Shown here piece after piece: positions 17,356-28,900 of a stretch of 30,128 bases of DNA; position 1 is the stretch's first letter; each line of letters opens with the position of its first letter. The translations under genes were made by a program, and so were the position numbers. The stretch lies in NCBI GenBank assembly GCA_002506825.1, contig DAYH01000005.1, forward strand, positions 1 through 30,128, given 5' to 3'. Source of the stretch: Euryarchaeota archaeon UBA103 (GTDB lineage: Archaea > Thermoplasmatota > Poseidoniia > Poseidoniales > Thalassarchaeaceae). The notes beneath the pieces were generated by a model. That model searched no databases. It saw nothing but the letters and a program-made list of their open reading frames with translations, and had not been told where the DNA came from.

Positions 17356-20300
17356 CTACTTTTCTGGAACCCATTCTTCATTCTCGGTATCCCACAACCA
17401 CCCAGGATGGTCATCGTCCTTGACAAACCTTCCTTCCTCTTCGTCGAGCCTCTCTTTCTTATTGTAATCATTTCCTAGCTCAGAGTCTTCTTCGACTTCA
17501 ATAAAGAAGTAAGCGAAGGCCACAATCCCTAGAATTACGATTCCAACAATTATGACTAACAATGATGAAGCTGATGAGTCTGAATCGCTCACTGTGATTT
17601 TCGTTCCTTGGTATTCTAGTCCCCCATACATGAACTGGGGGGTCGCAGAGCTTGAAATCCGTGAGCCCGGGATCCCCATGGACCATGTCGAGTCGTCTGA
17701 AACGACGGTGTTGTTCACCGGAATTCCTCCGATTGTGGCAGTGACAGTTCTTCCAGGAAGTCCGACACCAGAGAATATAGCTGTTTCATCCTCTGAAATC
17801 CTTGTTTCTAGGGGGACGTCGACCTCAAAATCTATTCCTATGACCTCTATGCTCATTGGAATTGAGTTCGCCTTGGAGCCATATTGATCCGATGCCACGA
17901 AAACTACATCATTTATTGACCATCCAGATATCTCGGGATCGAAGAAAGACATGGAGGTCGGGTTGTACCTAGCTATGCCATCTGAAGAAACCGATATCAC
18001 CACTGGATATTCATCATCAGATGATATTTCATCGTCGTCGTATACAGAGAGGATTAGCTCTTGATTTTGATCCGGATCCGCGAAGAAGTCAAGCAGGTTA
18101 ATCTCGAAAGTGGTACATCTATCGGCGGATTGGGAATTTTCTTCACAATACAGCGTTACAGATTCTACCCATTCAGACTGATCGAAAACGGGCTGATTAT
18201 TTCCAGCATCAGGAGGATTGTCGGCGATGATATTCACTGACTTCCAATCGCTATAGTCGAATCCATCGTATGACCTCATCCTAATCTGATATTCTGAATT
18301 GTGCCTTAATGACCTTGAATCCCATATTGAGCTGAATTCACCATTTGAATCAAAATCTATGACTGATTCGGAATGAACTTCTATCATCCCATTGGCAGTA
18401 TCAAGAACTTCGATATCGACTCTAGTGACATCGTTATCGTTGTCCCTAGCGACACCTCCGAAGACGGAAGACTCGGAAACCGGCATTCTATCGGATTCCT
18501 TGGGAGTCGAGATACTGATGAATGGTGCACTATTGGAATTATCAATAGTAAGAGTAAGCTCCGCAGGAATACATTCATCGATTACGCCATTGCAGAAATC
18601 AGAGTCGGATGCCCAAATCTTGAATGTATAGTCGGCAACTACTCTTGGTTGGCCACTGAAGTCCCACGTCCAAGACCAAGATGTGCCACCCGATACTGGA
18701 GTCACGACCTGGAAATTAGGACCCTGAATTTGGAAATAAATCTCGGAAATATCCTTCCCGCATTGCGACGGGCACCCGTAGTAGTCATATGCCGCGCCCT
18801 CGAATGTCACACTGTCATCAGAGTGAGTAGATAATGGGCTAGGGGAGCTTACTGATACTGTTGGCGCCTGAGAGTTTAGTTTGATTGAAATGATGGATAT
18901 CGGGCTGTAGTCGATTCCATCAAATGCTCTGAACTGGAAGACATAGTCCCCTTCGGCCATCTGAGACATATCCAATTCATAGAACCATTCTTTGAAGGGA
19001 TGATTAGTACTAGTTACTTTACCGGGCTGGGCTCCTGAGGAATCGCTGGCTAACTGTGCGTCGGACCAATCACTGGTGAATGGGTCCCTAACTTCGATTG
19101 AATGGACATATCCTTTCTGATCCCACTGCGCCATCTCATCAGTAGGATAGAACGATGCCAGAATTCCATCATGGGCATTACCAGTGATATTTACTACCTT
19201 CCTGAATGAGTGGCCTTGATTCTGTGTGATTGAGACGGAGGGAGCCAGATTTAGTAGGTTTGCAGTTCCCTGATAGGATGCATCATTTAATGTGAATTCT
19301 CCACTATCCAATCCAAATCCAAACTTATACGCAGTGAATCGGTATAGGGATAGTTCCCTCGTACCTGCGGTATAGTCGCAATCATCATCATCTCCGTCCA
19401 TCACGAGATCTCCATCATTGTCTATGCCGTCAGAACAGGAGTCCTCAAACTCATCATCTGCAAACCCATCGGGATTGTTGCCACCCCCCAATCCCCTGAA
19501 GTCAAGATGGAAGTCCGAGGGTAAAGCGAACCATGGAGTATACCCATCAGAAAGCGTATCAATATCGTACATATCATTCCCGAGGGCGTCTTCAATTAGG
19601 ATACTAGCCCCAGATACCCTCTCTCCATTAACTAGTGCCTGGAATTTGACTAGCTCAGCTCTCCTAACTTGTACTGCATAAGGAGTTGGTTGAGTTTGAA
19701 TTGATATAGATGATCTATCGAGATTAGCCAGTCCGGCGAATGTCATCACAGTGGAGTTATTATCCATTGAAAGTGCAAGTGGGAAATTTCTAGGTGTAAG
19801 GTTTTCGCAATTAGAGCATTCTTGAACGTCCGTTGGCATGATGCCATTCTGGAAACCATTGTCCGGCCATGCCTCCTGGTCCGGCCATGAAAGGATGACT
19901 GGCAACTGTCCGGAAGGCGGGCTGGGTATGGATTCAGATTGTACCGTAACGGCACTCTTAGTGATGTTGTAGGTTGTGCCCACGCCATTCCACGTATTCT
20001 CTGAGAAGAAGGCTAGTGAGCCGTATTGCTGGTCTCCCGCATAACCTGAGTCATAGTGTTTGATTACAGCTCCAGAACCTGCGGCATTCCAAGTGTTCCT
20101 CCTTATGTCTAGAAGTGCCCCTATGGATCTTATTCCATCAGTAGTCCCTCCTGCGTTTATCTCATTGTCATACATTGTCAATCCGGATCTGTATGCCATC
20201 ACTGCGGGACAAGGGAATTCTCCGTCAGGATTGCCCGGAGATGCAAAATGAATGTCGCTCTCACATGTGCCACTTCCCGAAGATGAAATGGTATTGTTGG

Positions 20301-21594
20301 CCAAGAATGCCCTGGCCGCACTTGGAGTTTCCCTGTACTCTCCAGCAATAATGGCCTCTCTGTTGGTGTCGAAAATAGTGTTATTTTCTGCAATGACGTC
20401 GAATGAGCCATACATCCAGAGGCCGTTCCAACCGCCTATTGGGCCAATCTCATTATTTGTAATCTCAGCATAGCTAGAAAAGACAGCGATACCGCTTCCA
20501 CTTCCTGCTCCTGACAGATCATTATCTCTGATGAAGGCATGAGCCCCGCCATACACAGTTATCGGGGTCCTGTCACCGGTAACAATCTCGTTACCTGTAA
20601 TTGTATTGTAGTAGTCGACCTGGCCCACACTCTTTAGACTGTAAATATCAATCCCGTTACAATTGACTGAAATATCTGAGTTTGTAACAGACCCCGAAGA
20701 ATACCTCAGTGAGATTCCATAGTCCCCCACCCCTATCTCTGCGTCATCGATTTCTATGAATGCATCTTCCACCCATACCGTAGGTTTTCCCCCTGCATTG
20801 TTCCCGCACCCGTTATCAGAACCCACAAGGTCGGGAGAGGACATGATCAATGGAGTAATTGGCGTTCCAGAACTGTAAATCTGAACCGCCGGTCCGTCGA
20901 CACCGCTCTCGTCATCATTACCTACGATATATTGCCCCCCAATGAACTCCGGCTGGGCGAGACCGGTGGTCAGAACACTGCTGGAGTTGATATCGATGAA
21001 CTCCATTTCCGTTAGTGTCGGACTAGCTCCATCCAAAACTAAAGCCGCATACTTGAATCCGTTTTGATTATCTACGAAATGTGGAATACCCCAAGCTCCA
21101 TCGAGAGTAGTGTGCCTGATTCCAGACTGTGACAAGTCTATCGAATCCCTGATGATGAGTCCCTCGTAGCAGGATGGGTCAGTAATCGTGATTTCGAACT
21201 GTCCTTGTGAGATTCCATTGCATTCGCCTTGGGCGCTAGAATTCTCAGGCTCTTCCCAGCTGAACGTTATCCTCTGAGCAGAATTGGCATTGCCGCTAGC
21301 CCCACAAGAAGACACGCCTATGCACAAACTCCCCCTAGCATCCAGATGAGTGCCATTAGGGAACACCACATTAGTGCTAGGCTGGATAACCAATTTGGCT
21401 CCTGACGAGATTACTACATCTCCTGTAAGTACGTGATTACCTTGCCAGTATTCAGTGCCTGTGATCGTACCTGATGTAGTCTCGTTTGATGCCGCCACAG
21501 GAGATGCGGGGCCGACTAAAGCGACGAAAACGCTAGTTAGCATCAACATTACTAGAATAGTCGAGCTCAATCTATCTCTGCGGGCCATAGCCAT
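17356..21594 (-). CDS. Large surface protein: beta-helix, metal-binding loop, Ig-like domains, C-terminal membrane anchor
   Basis: The 1412-residue product has a signal peptide (hydrophobic core about 11-30, PVAAS near 35). Residues about 45-560 look like a right-handed parallel beta-helix: repeated short strands with N-rich turns such as ITGNEIV, IRDNDLSG, ITNEIGP and AENNTIF, as in NosD-like or pectate-lyase-like folds. An Asp-rich loop CSDGIDNDGD near residue 725 resembles the MopE-type metal-binding motif. Three Ig-like domains (about 790-1130) and a cadherin-like module follow. One membrane helix at about 1343-1364 comes next, then a 48-residue acidic cytoplasmic tail ending in HPGWLWDTENEEWVPEK. 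It is therefore a type I membrane-anchored surface protein. The start may be the ATG at 21588 rather than 21594, because a TATA box centred near 21615 would place the transcript start there. It lies between the subtilase and the STAND gene on the same strand. No catalytic residues were identified. Confidence 0.85.
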   Translation of the reverse strand: MAMARRDRLSSTILVMLMLTSVFVALVGPASPVAASNETTSGTITGTEYWQGNHVLTGDVVISSGAKLVIQPSTNVVFPNGTHLDARGSLCIGVSSCGASGNANSAQRITFSWEEPENSSAQGECNGISQGQFEITITDPSCYEGLIIRDSIDLSQSGIRHTTLDGAWGIPHFVDNQNGFKYAALVLDGASPTLTEMEFIDINSSSVLTTGLAQPEFIGGQYIVGNDDESGVDGPAVQIYSSGTPITPLIMSSPDLVGSDNGCGNNAGGKPTVWVEDAFIEIDDAEIGVGDYGISLRYSSGSVTNSDISVNCNGIDIYSLKSVGQVDYYNTITGNEIVTGDRTPITVYGGAHAFIRDNDLSGAGSGSGIAVFSSYAEITNNEIGPIGGWNGLWMYGSFDVIAENNTIFDTNREAIIAGEYRETPSAARAFLANNTISSSGSGTCESDIHFASPGNPDGEFPCPAVMAYRSGLTMYDNEINAGGTTDGIRSIGALLDIRRNTWNAAGSGAVIKHYDSGYAGDQQYGSLAFFSENTWNGVGTTYNITKSAVTVQSESIPSPPSGQLPVILSWPDQEAWPDNGFQNGIMPTDVQECSNCENLTPRNFPLALSMDNNSTVMTFAGLANLDRSSISIQTQPTPYAVQVRRAELVKFQALVNGERVSGASILIEDALGNDMYDIDTLSDGYTPWFALPSDFHLDFRGLGGGNNPDGFADDEFEDSCSDGIDNDGDLVMDGDDDDCDYTAGTRELSLYRFTAYKFGFGLDSGEFTLNDASYQGTANLLNLAPSVSITQNQGHSFRKVVNITGNAHDGILASFYPTDEMAQWDQKGYVHSIEVRDPFTSDWSDAQLASDSSGAQPGKVTSTNHPFKEWFYELDMSQMAEGDYVFQFRAFDGIDYSPISIISIKLNSQAPTVSVSSPSPLSTHSDDSVTFEGAAYDYYGCPSQCGKDISEIYFQIQGPNFQVVTPVSGGTSWSWTWDFSGQPRVVADYTFKIWASDSDFCNGVIDECIPAELTLTIDNSNSAPFISISTPKESDRMPVSESSVFGGVARDNDNDVTRVDIEVLDTANGMIEVHSESVIDFDSNGEFSSIWDSRSLRHNSEYQIRMRSYDGFDYSDWKSVNIIADNPPDAGNNQPVFDQSEWVESVTLYCEENSQSADRCTTFEINLLDFFADPDQNQELILSVYDDDEISSDDEYPVVISVSSDGIARYNPTSMSFFDPEISGWSINDVVFVASDQYGSKANSIPMSIEVIGIDFEVDVPLETRISEDETAIFSGVGLPGRTVTATIGGIPVNNTVVSDDSTWSMGIPGSRISSSATPQFMYGGLEYQGTKITVSDSDSSASSLLVIIVGIVILGIVAFAYFFIEVEEDSELGNDYNKKERLDEEEGRFVKDDDHPGWLWDTENEEWVPEK

Positions 21595-21610
21595 GGGGTA
21601 TCGGGAGCGG

Positions 21611-21618
21611 ATATAATA
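21611..21618 (-). promoter_or_regulatory. Candidate TATA box for the beta-helix surface protein
   Basis: On the minus strand the sequence is TATTATAT, the best TATA match in this gap. Its centre near 21615 is about 20 bases before ATG 21594 and 26 bases before the in-frame ATG 21588. A leaderless transcript would fit the second ATG better. Confidence 0.5.
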
Positions 21619-21675
21619 CTAGAGGAAACAAGATTGTGCGGCTCGAGGCCCGTAATTGTCTAATTAGATGTTAGA

Positions 21676-22914
21676 CTATTGCTGAAGGCCAATATTTAGC
21701 TGAAACGAGAGTTGGTTTGCCCATTCCATGGCATCCAGAGACCCATATCCCAATCTAGAGCTATGATTTCCTGCAGAAGATGATTCTTGATTTGCAGAGT
21801 TAGCTAGTGCCCTCTTGACCAATGCCATCTCCTCGGAGTCTATTTTTCCATCCTCTCCTGCGATTTCATCTCCAAATTGCTCCAGAATAAGGGCTAGAGC
21901 GCCGGTTACAAAAACGGTGGAGTCACTGGTACCTGAAGAATACGCATAAGGAGGATCCAGTTCTGTGGATGCGGTGGAAAATATATTCACGCCTGGAGCT
22001 ATGATCTCAGGCTTCTGATGAGGGTACTCCCTGGACTGCCCGGTATATGGGTCAATATCCGAACCCGAGGCACTGTCGGACCAAATAGTCCCTGAGCTCC
22101 TGTAGGCCCCCACAGCTATTACTCCCTCGATATTGGCCGGAACGGATACATCTGAGGAGTCTGCACCAGTATTTCCTGCAGCCGCGATGACGAATATCCC
22201 CTCGTCTAATGCCTCTTGTACCGCTGTTACGGTCTCAGTTTCGATGCCCATTCCCTGTCCCGGATCAGAGCCTAGGCTGAGGCTAATTATATCTGCTTCT
22301 TGAGTTATCCTACACCACCTTATTGCGAGTGAGACCCTATCTTGCTGTCCTGATGACCCTTCTGGGCCCAAAGCCAAAGCAATGGAAATAGAAGCCTCGG
22401 GAGCCGCCCCTAGGAAAGTACCATTAGAAGCCAATATTCCAGTCATCATAGTTCCGTGGTATTCTGAACCTATGTCTTTAATCTCTTGATTACCCTCATC
22501 GAAAAAGTCTCTGAATCCTACTATATTTATGTCCGAAAGATCTGGATGTAGTATGTCCAGGCCAGTATCAACAATACAAACTGACACACCCTCCCCGGTG
22601 AGTCCTGCGTCCTGAAGTTCCCTGATTCCCGTGGTCTCGTATGCCCACTCGGAATCTGGGAGAAGTGGGGCCAAGTAAGAGTCGACAAATGGCCACGCTA
22701 GCAGTAGTGCCACTGTCCCGATGGAGAAGAATACCGCGCCCCATGGCCATAGTGCTTCCTTTAATGGATCTAAGGGCCAACGGAGCCTTCTAGCCTCTTC
22801 ATCAGTGATCCCATACGCAGAGCCTGGATAACCAGGGGCCCTTGGATCCACTGTGGTCAGTAGCCTAGGATCTTCTGGCTCGGGCATAAGCTCGAGTCTG
22901 TCGATGACAGGCAT
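21676..22914 (-). CDS. Membrane-anchored subtilisin-like serine protease (S8 family)
   Basis: This 412-residue protein is a peptidase S8 with an intact active site: D116 in CIVDTG, H153 in YHGTMMTGI, oxyanion N248 in AAAGN and S330 in SSGTSDS. There is no cleavable signal peptide. About 53 polar N-terminal residues precede one hydrophobic helix at about 56-77, so the protease is predicted to be tethered by an N-terminal anchor with the catalytic domain outside. There is no obvious long inhibitory propeptide; only about 25 residues separate the anchor from the catalytic domain. The motifs around His and Ser are looser than in classical subtilisins (HGTMMTGI for HGTHVAGI, GTSDSTVFVTG for GTSMATPHVAG). 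A surface role such as processing of neighbouring envelope proteins is an inference from context. It begins 41 bases after the end of the AglB gene and has its own TATA-like box in that gap. Confidence 0.9.
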   Translation of the reverse strand: MPVIDRLELMPEPEDPRLLTTVDPRAPGYPGSAYGITDEEARRLRWPLDPLKEALWPWGAVFFSIGTVALLLAWPFVDSYLAPLLPDSEWAYETTGIRELQDAGLTGEGVSVCIVDTGLDILHPDLSDINIVGFRDFFDEGNQEIKDIGSEYHGTMMTGILASNGTFLGAAPEASISIALALGPEGSSGQQDRVSLAIRWCRITQEADIISLSLGSDPGQGMGIETETVTAVQEALDEGIFVIAAAGNTGADSSDVSVPANIEGVIAVGAYRSSGTIWSDSASGSDIDPYTGQSREYPHQKPEIIAPGVNIFSTASTELDPPYAYSSGTSDSTVFVTGALALILEQFGDEIAGEDGKIDSEEMALVKRALANSANQESSSAGNHSSRLGYGSLDAMEWANQLSFQLNIGLQQ

Positions 22915-22938
22915 ACATTAGTCTCTGAGTAACTTCCA

Positions 22939-22946
22939 CATAAATA
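22939..22946 (-). promoter_or_regulatory. Candidate TATA box for the S8 protease gene
   Basis: The minus strand reads TATTTATG, centred near 22943. It lies about 29 bases before the protease ATG at 22914, so a transcript would begin within a few bases of the start codon. This suggests the protease can be transcribed apart from the upstream AglB gene. Confidence 0.45.
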
Positions 22947-22955
22947 CCAGTGTGT

Positions 22956-25900
22956 TCAGAATGGTGCATTGGGCCTTCTTGAGCGTGGCCTAGTGAGCAT
23001 TGCCAGTGCGGCTATTATTAATGCCCCTAGGATGTAACCAATCCAGCTGGAGTCTGATTCCACTGCAGGTGAAGAAACCACGAGATTTACGCTTCCTCCC
23101 TGATCGGGTTCGAATGGAACTACTTCGCCATCCACTGAAGATTCATTTATTTGTAGGTTGAGATAATAATTACCTGGATCGATTCCATCAAGATCGAGAG
23201 TTATGTCAAAGTTCACTACTGAATTTGCCGGAACATCTCCAATCTCCGTATCCGTAATAACCTCATTTGTACATATCAGATCAGTGCACAGTGTGGCAAC
23301 TAGCTCAACATCATTAGCGTCAACGAGCCCCTCGTTTGCAACAGTGACAACGAAGGAGTTGACTCTGTTAGAAACCGCGTTGTCCCCTCCTGTGAGAAGT
23401 TCCTGAGAAGTGATAGAAACTACTGGATTGGATATCGCTACGTTGATTTCTATCTCTGGATAAGAGTTTCCTGCCTTGTCTGTGACCGTAGCGTAGACTG
23501 TGTATTCCCCAGTTGCATTCTCTGGGGCTACAACACTGATCGTATGAGTGGTGGTGGTGAACGGTGGCACGGTGTGAGTAGTAGATCCGGTTCTCTCCCA
23601 GCCCTCGGGCAATTCTGAGTCATCGAAATCAAACTCGTATCTATCGTCCCCATTACCTGTGTTTCTGATCTCGAGTGGTATCTGGATTTCCTCACCTGGT
23701 GAAACGCCGTAAAGCGAGTCCAGTGAAACTACTGAGAAATCATTGATTTGTGGAATTCTGACCTTTACATTGATTTCTTCAGAATATCCATCCGATGTGT
23801 AGAAGCTGAGGATGACTGAGTGTCCCTGAGTAAGAGAATGCGCGACAGATTGGTTCGGAGGCGTGACCCTGACATGTAGGTCGGATGTAGTGAGTGAACT
23901 ATCCAATCCCAAATCGAAGGACATAGAAGAGTTCCATGCTCCTGATCCATTATGGAATTCAACCTGCCATTCTGACCCATCTGTTCCGGGTACGGTAGCC
24001 TGAGCAGCGAATGTATCAAGGGGCTCATGACCCAGATAATCAGCAGAGAGTATGAACTCTACAGGATTGAATCCCATTGACTCATTGTCTTTGGTGACTA
24101 GCAGGTCTGATATGCCTCCATCGTGGCTAGCATCGCCTCCCGTTCCTTCGAGTACGGCCAATGAAAGGTCCCGGAACGGTATCCTGGAGTGGGAGACAGT
24201 GATGACTGGAGTCTCTTGGCTGGCTTCTACGCCGATTGCTTGGCCTCCTGAATATGTCATGTTCAGTCCCCTTTGAAGAGTGGTGAATTCACTGGAGACA
24301 TCTATGACCCCCCCTGGGAGGAGTGTCCTGATGGAGCCTTCTTCATCGAGGTTGGCTATCCAAGAAATTCCAGCTCCAAGGTTGATGTTTAGCTCGGAGT
24401 CCTCTACATCTGACAAGGTCATCGAGATTCCTTCATAATCTAACCATTGAGTTTCCACAAGCGCCCATCCACCAGTAACTAAATCCATGTCAGAGTAACC
24501 TCCTTCGATTACCTCGGCATTTACCAGAGACATGGCCACTAATCCGTATTCTTCAGATGTAGCCCTGATTATCCAATCCCCGGGTTCAACTGTGGCTGTC
24601 CAGTTACCATTCCAGTCACCATCTACAATTGTCTTTTCTGGAGATATCCTATCCCTGGTATATTCGGATGTTGGTATGAGCTCCAGCACTACCGTATCGG
24701 AGATTAGCGAGAATTGATCCATATCGATATACGAAATCTGGCCACCCACTTGAACTAGTTCAGCTAACATCATCGAGTCTAGTTCCAGAGAGGTGTTTCC
24801 TAGTTCGATATTCTCTGACATATTTTCGAATCCTTCGGCTGACAACTCTAGACAATAGTCCTCGTCGACCGATTCAAATACCGACCATGAGCCAGAACTT
24901 TCTGAGTTTATCAGCACCGGTTGCTCGCTGAATGAATTGTTATCGCATATACCTGAGTAAATTTCAAGAGTGGCGTTATTGATTCCTTCGCCTATATTGT
25001 AAACACCGTTATCATTCAAATCCCAGTAGATATTACCACTTATCTCTGCTAGTCTATCAGCAGTGAAATTGAACTGCCCGTTTTCCCCAGAGGAGAGCAT
25101 CACATTAGATGGCCCTAGAATCCACTTGATGCCTTCCTGCTCGGTTTCCATAGACATGGTCCAATTTCCAGGGAATAACTGTACTTCCGAAATCCCCGAA
25201 GAATCTGTCAGAGCGAGTTCAACTTCGCCTAGACCATCTTCAGACACAGCAATAATATTCTTTCCTTCTAGAGGGGAGCTTTGCCCCTCAGTAAGACTTA
25301 CTGTCAATGACGCCACTTCAATCGTCGCAAAGAAAAGATTGACTGATGCGCTTTCAGATGATGATTCGATATGCGCCCTCAGTGTTTCCGTGGCTCCCTC
25401 ACTGTTAGTGAGAGACTGTACACTCAAAATCCAATCGCCCTGTGAAATATGATCGGTCCAACTACCATTGGAGTCTGTTGTATGAGTCTGTGTCCAGCTG
25501 GTTTCGGTATTGATAAGCTTGAATTCTTGATCCGCGAGTACGCCTCCGAATTGATTTGTAAGTGAGATGCTAACTCTCCACTCTGGCAAGAATGCGGCAA
25601 CCCTGTCAACGGTTCCGCCCTGTAGTGAGATATCGAAAGGCAAGACTTGCGAAGATAGCATCGTTCCAAATAGATCTCCTTCTGTTGCATCAGAAATGGA
25701 CACTAACAAGTTATACGACCCTGGTTCAAGTGAAACTTCTGCTAGTCCCTCGCTAGACCATTCAGGACCGTCATATGTTACATTCTTACCCATGCCTGCT
25801 TGAGAAGATGGGACGATCTCGAAATCATACGAAACGGGTGTTCCATTGGATGAGTTTAGATCTCCTGAATTATCCATGAACATCTCAAGAGAGAGTGTCC

Positions 25901-28900
25901 CATTTGGAGGAGAGAGTATCATCTCGACGGAGAAGTTTTCACTATCTATGGCCTTAGTCACTGGAGAAACATCAAAATCTGAGTCGACTATTTCAAATGT
26001 CCATTCTCCGTCAGGTAGAATCATCTGGAACTTTCCAAGATTATCCACTGTCTTTCTCCAAGTTACGTCATAGTCATCATTCTGAGCGGATACCGTTAGC
26101 TGTTCCCAACCTACTAATTCAGAGGTGTAGAAATTATTAGCCCTTGAAATGCTGACTAGTCCGAAAACGTTTGTCCCTGGTGTCGCGACCATCACAATTT
26201 CTTCCATCCCGGAAGAGACAGTGAATTTGGTACCATTAACCAATCCAGCAATCAATCCCTCGACCGTTGCATCTACTGTCGCTCCTTCAGGGAGAGTTAC
26301 AATGAACTGCCCGGATTCGTTTGTTACAGCGGTTGTCGAGAATCCATCCCAGTCGAAAGTGATGACAGTGTCGGCCCCTATGACCTTACCTTCATCAGGA
26401 TTGAATATTGCCGAAGAGTTCTCTTCGTAGTAAACAGTCCCAGCGACTTCTACACTAGTGACGAATTCGAATTGCACATCCATATCGGACGAAATTTCGA
26501 ATTCTTCCCATATCTGCTTGGAGTTCGATAGAGTATATTCTACTATCCATTCGCCTGGCGTGAGCTCGACTTGGTATTCTCCGTCTTCGCTAGAGTATAC
26601 TGCACTAATCGGCGGGAAATCTTCATCAGCCTGTGAAATCAAAACATCCAGATCGGGTACGTTTGAACCCTCATTTATCATTTGGAACTGGAGGTCGAAC
26701 ATTTCTGGAACCGGAGATGGGACCAGTACATCTGCATAAATATCGGAATCGAATGGGAATTCTTCTATTATCTCGAAAAATCCATCCCCGTCAACATCTA
26801 TTGCTACAGAATAATTGCCCGGCGGCAGAGGTCCAAAACCATAGTCTCCAACGTCATCGGGATACATCCTACAGGGAAGATGGCCGTAGACGGCACAGTC
26901 TTCTGTTGCGTTGGCATACTCGGAAGACTCATCCAGTAGAGCCGCATAGCCATCAACTATATCTCCTGACTCATAAGTTAGCTTACCACTGATTACACTG
27001 CCTTGAATGTCAATCTTCTGTACTTGATTAATGGAGTTTGGGACTGTGAACGAGTCATCCAAATCAACACGGGTACCGTCATCAAGAATTGCTGTTACTG
27101 AGTAGATTCCCGGAATCATATCTCTGAAGTGGAATGTTCCTGCTTGGACCATGGGCCCGCTGAATATTCCATCACCAGTGAATTTTCCAGTTCCGTTGAT
27201 TGTTCCATAGTTATCTAATTCCTCGGAGGTATCGGTCTCAAAGATTCCTGATCCAACTAATGAAGAGTGGCTGAGTCTCTGGGTAAATTCTGTGGATCCA
27301 TTAGAAGTGAACCTTCCAGTGGCATTCACGGAACCATCAATCAAGAAATCTCCTGAAGTCTGCTCACAGAAGGATGCGTTTTGTGGCATGGTGTCGTTTT
27401 CACCACAATCCATTACCTGCATGTCTTCGGCCGAATCGAAGTTGATTGTACCGCTTAGAGTACCTCTTCCATCGAATAGTCCATCTCCGACAAGAGTGTG
27501 ATTGTGCTTAATCTCCTGTGTGTAATTCCCGGTGAAATCCGTGATGGTAGAAATTGATGTTGTTTGAACTGCCCCTTGGCCTGTGAACTGAACCTCGCCG
27601 ATTCCATTGAACGACAGCCCCTCTCCTGAGACTTCTCCATCTGAAGTGGATGCATAGTAGGGAGAAATATTGATCTCGTCCCATTGTGGAACAAGTTCAA
27701 CTGTCGACCCTGTGATTGCTGTTCCATCGTACTCATCTGTAGACGCCCAAACTAACTGTCCCGTTGCTTGGTCGGATTCGACAGATAGCGCTATTTCGAT
27801 TACTGCCTCGCCATTGGAATGGCCATCTGAACCTGAGATGTTTACAATCTCCTCTGTTAGCCACGTAGATCCTGAGACGTTGCCCAGAATTCCTGTAACT
27901 GGGTTAATGTCCCTTGATTCTACATTCTCTTCCGTTAAGATCTCAGTCATACTGTAAGTACCGGTCATCATTGTTGATCTAGCTGCCTCCAGATTGGGCT
28001 CGCCGAAGAATGCAGTAACTCTGATTTTTCCTGCTGGAACAGTGAATTCGAACATTCCATCTTCATCGGCATCAGTGGTCCCAATTGGGATCCAGTATGT
28101 CCTGGAGTCCCTATCTTCGACTAATCCTTCTTCATCGGGAGATTCTTCACCACTGAAAGCGTCCCTTTCGATAAGGAGTCTCGCATTGGGGACTGGTCCG
28201 ATCCCTTCGAGTTCCACGGTACCAGAAAGTGTGGCTCCGCTGTAGTACTTCAGAATCTTGACTTGGGTATTTGCTGAACCAATTGATGGATCGTTACAAT
28301 TCTCATCAATCTTGTCCCCGTCTTCGTTAACTTCACAAGGAAGCTCGTACCAATTCGCCAGAACCATATGATTCATCATTGCCCCGGGAAGAGGGATTCC
28401 TGGTTCGAGGTAGGAGCCGGGTGTCCCGTACATGTAGAAGTGTGGTGCTGGTTGGGCGGCGTCTCCAGGAAGTCCCAGTGACGAAGATCCGTATCCAACA
28501 TACGTCCTAGCCACCATTGTATCGAAGAAGGCGTCTTGATGGTTGTAATCAATGTCCACCATCTGTATCATCTCACTGGCGTCGGCCGCCGCTCCAGATT
28601 GCTGCCTGACAATGTCATTGAGATATTCCTGCTCATATTCATCGGAGGTCCTGAGAATGATTGGCCCGTCTACTCCTCTCTGTGTCTGGTACAGAGTAGA
28701 AATATAGTCATCAAGATCTAGTCCTGATAATCCGGTTGGCGCGTGGAAGATTCCGGTGGTTTGCCCTCTGTGATAGTTATAATCGCCATAGTAAGAGCCT
28801 CCTAATGGGTAAAGTCTGTTGTCTACCGCGAAGTATCTGATGTCATTATTTCTCTCGGTGGTCTCTCCAAGGCCGGCCTCATAATCTTGCACGTCATAGA

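Noticed and set aside
23203..28721. Numerous plus-strand open frames of 60-130 codons opposite aglB
   Set aside because: They are shadows of a 7-kb coding frame with a coherent domain order; they lack ribosome binding sites and recognisable motifs.
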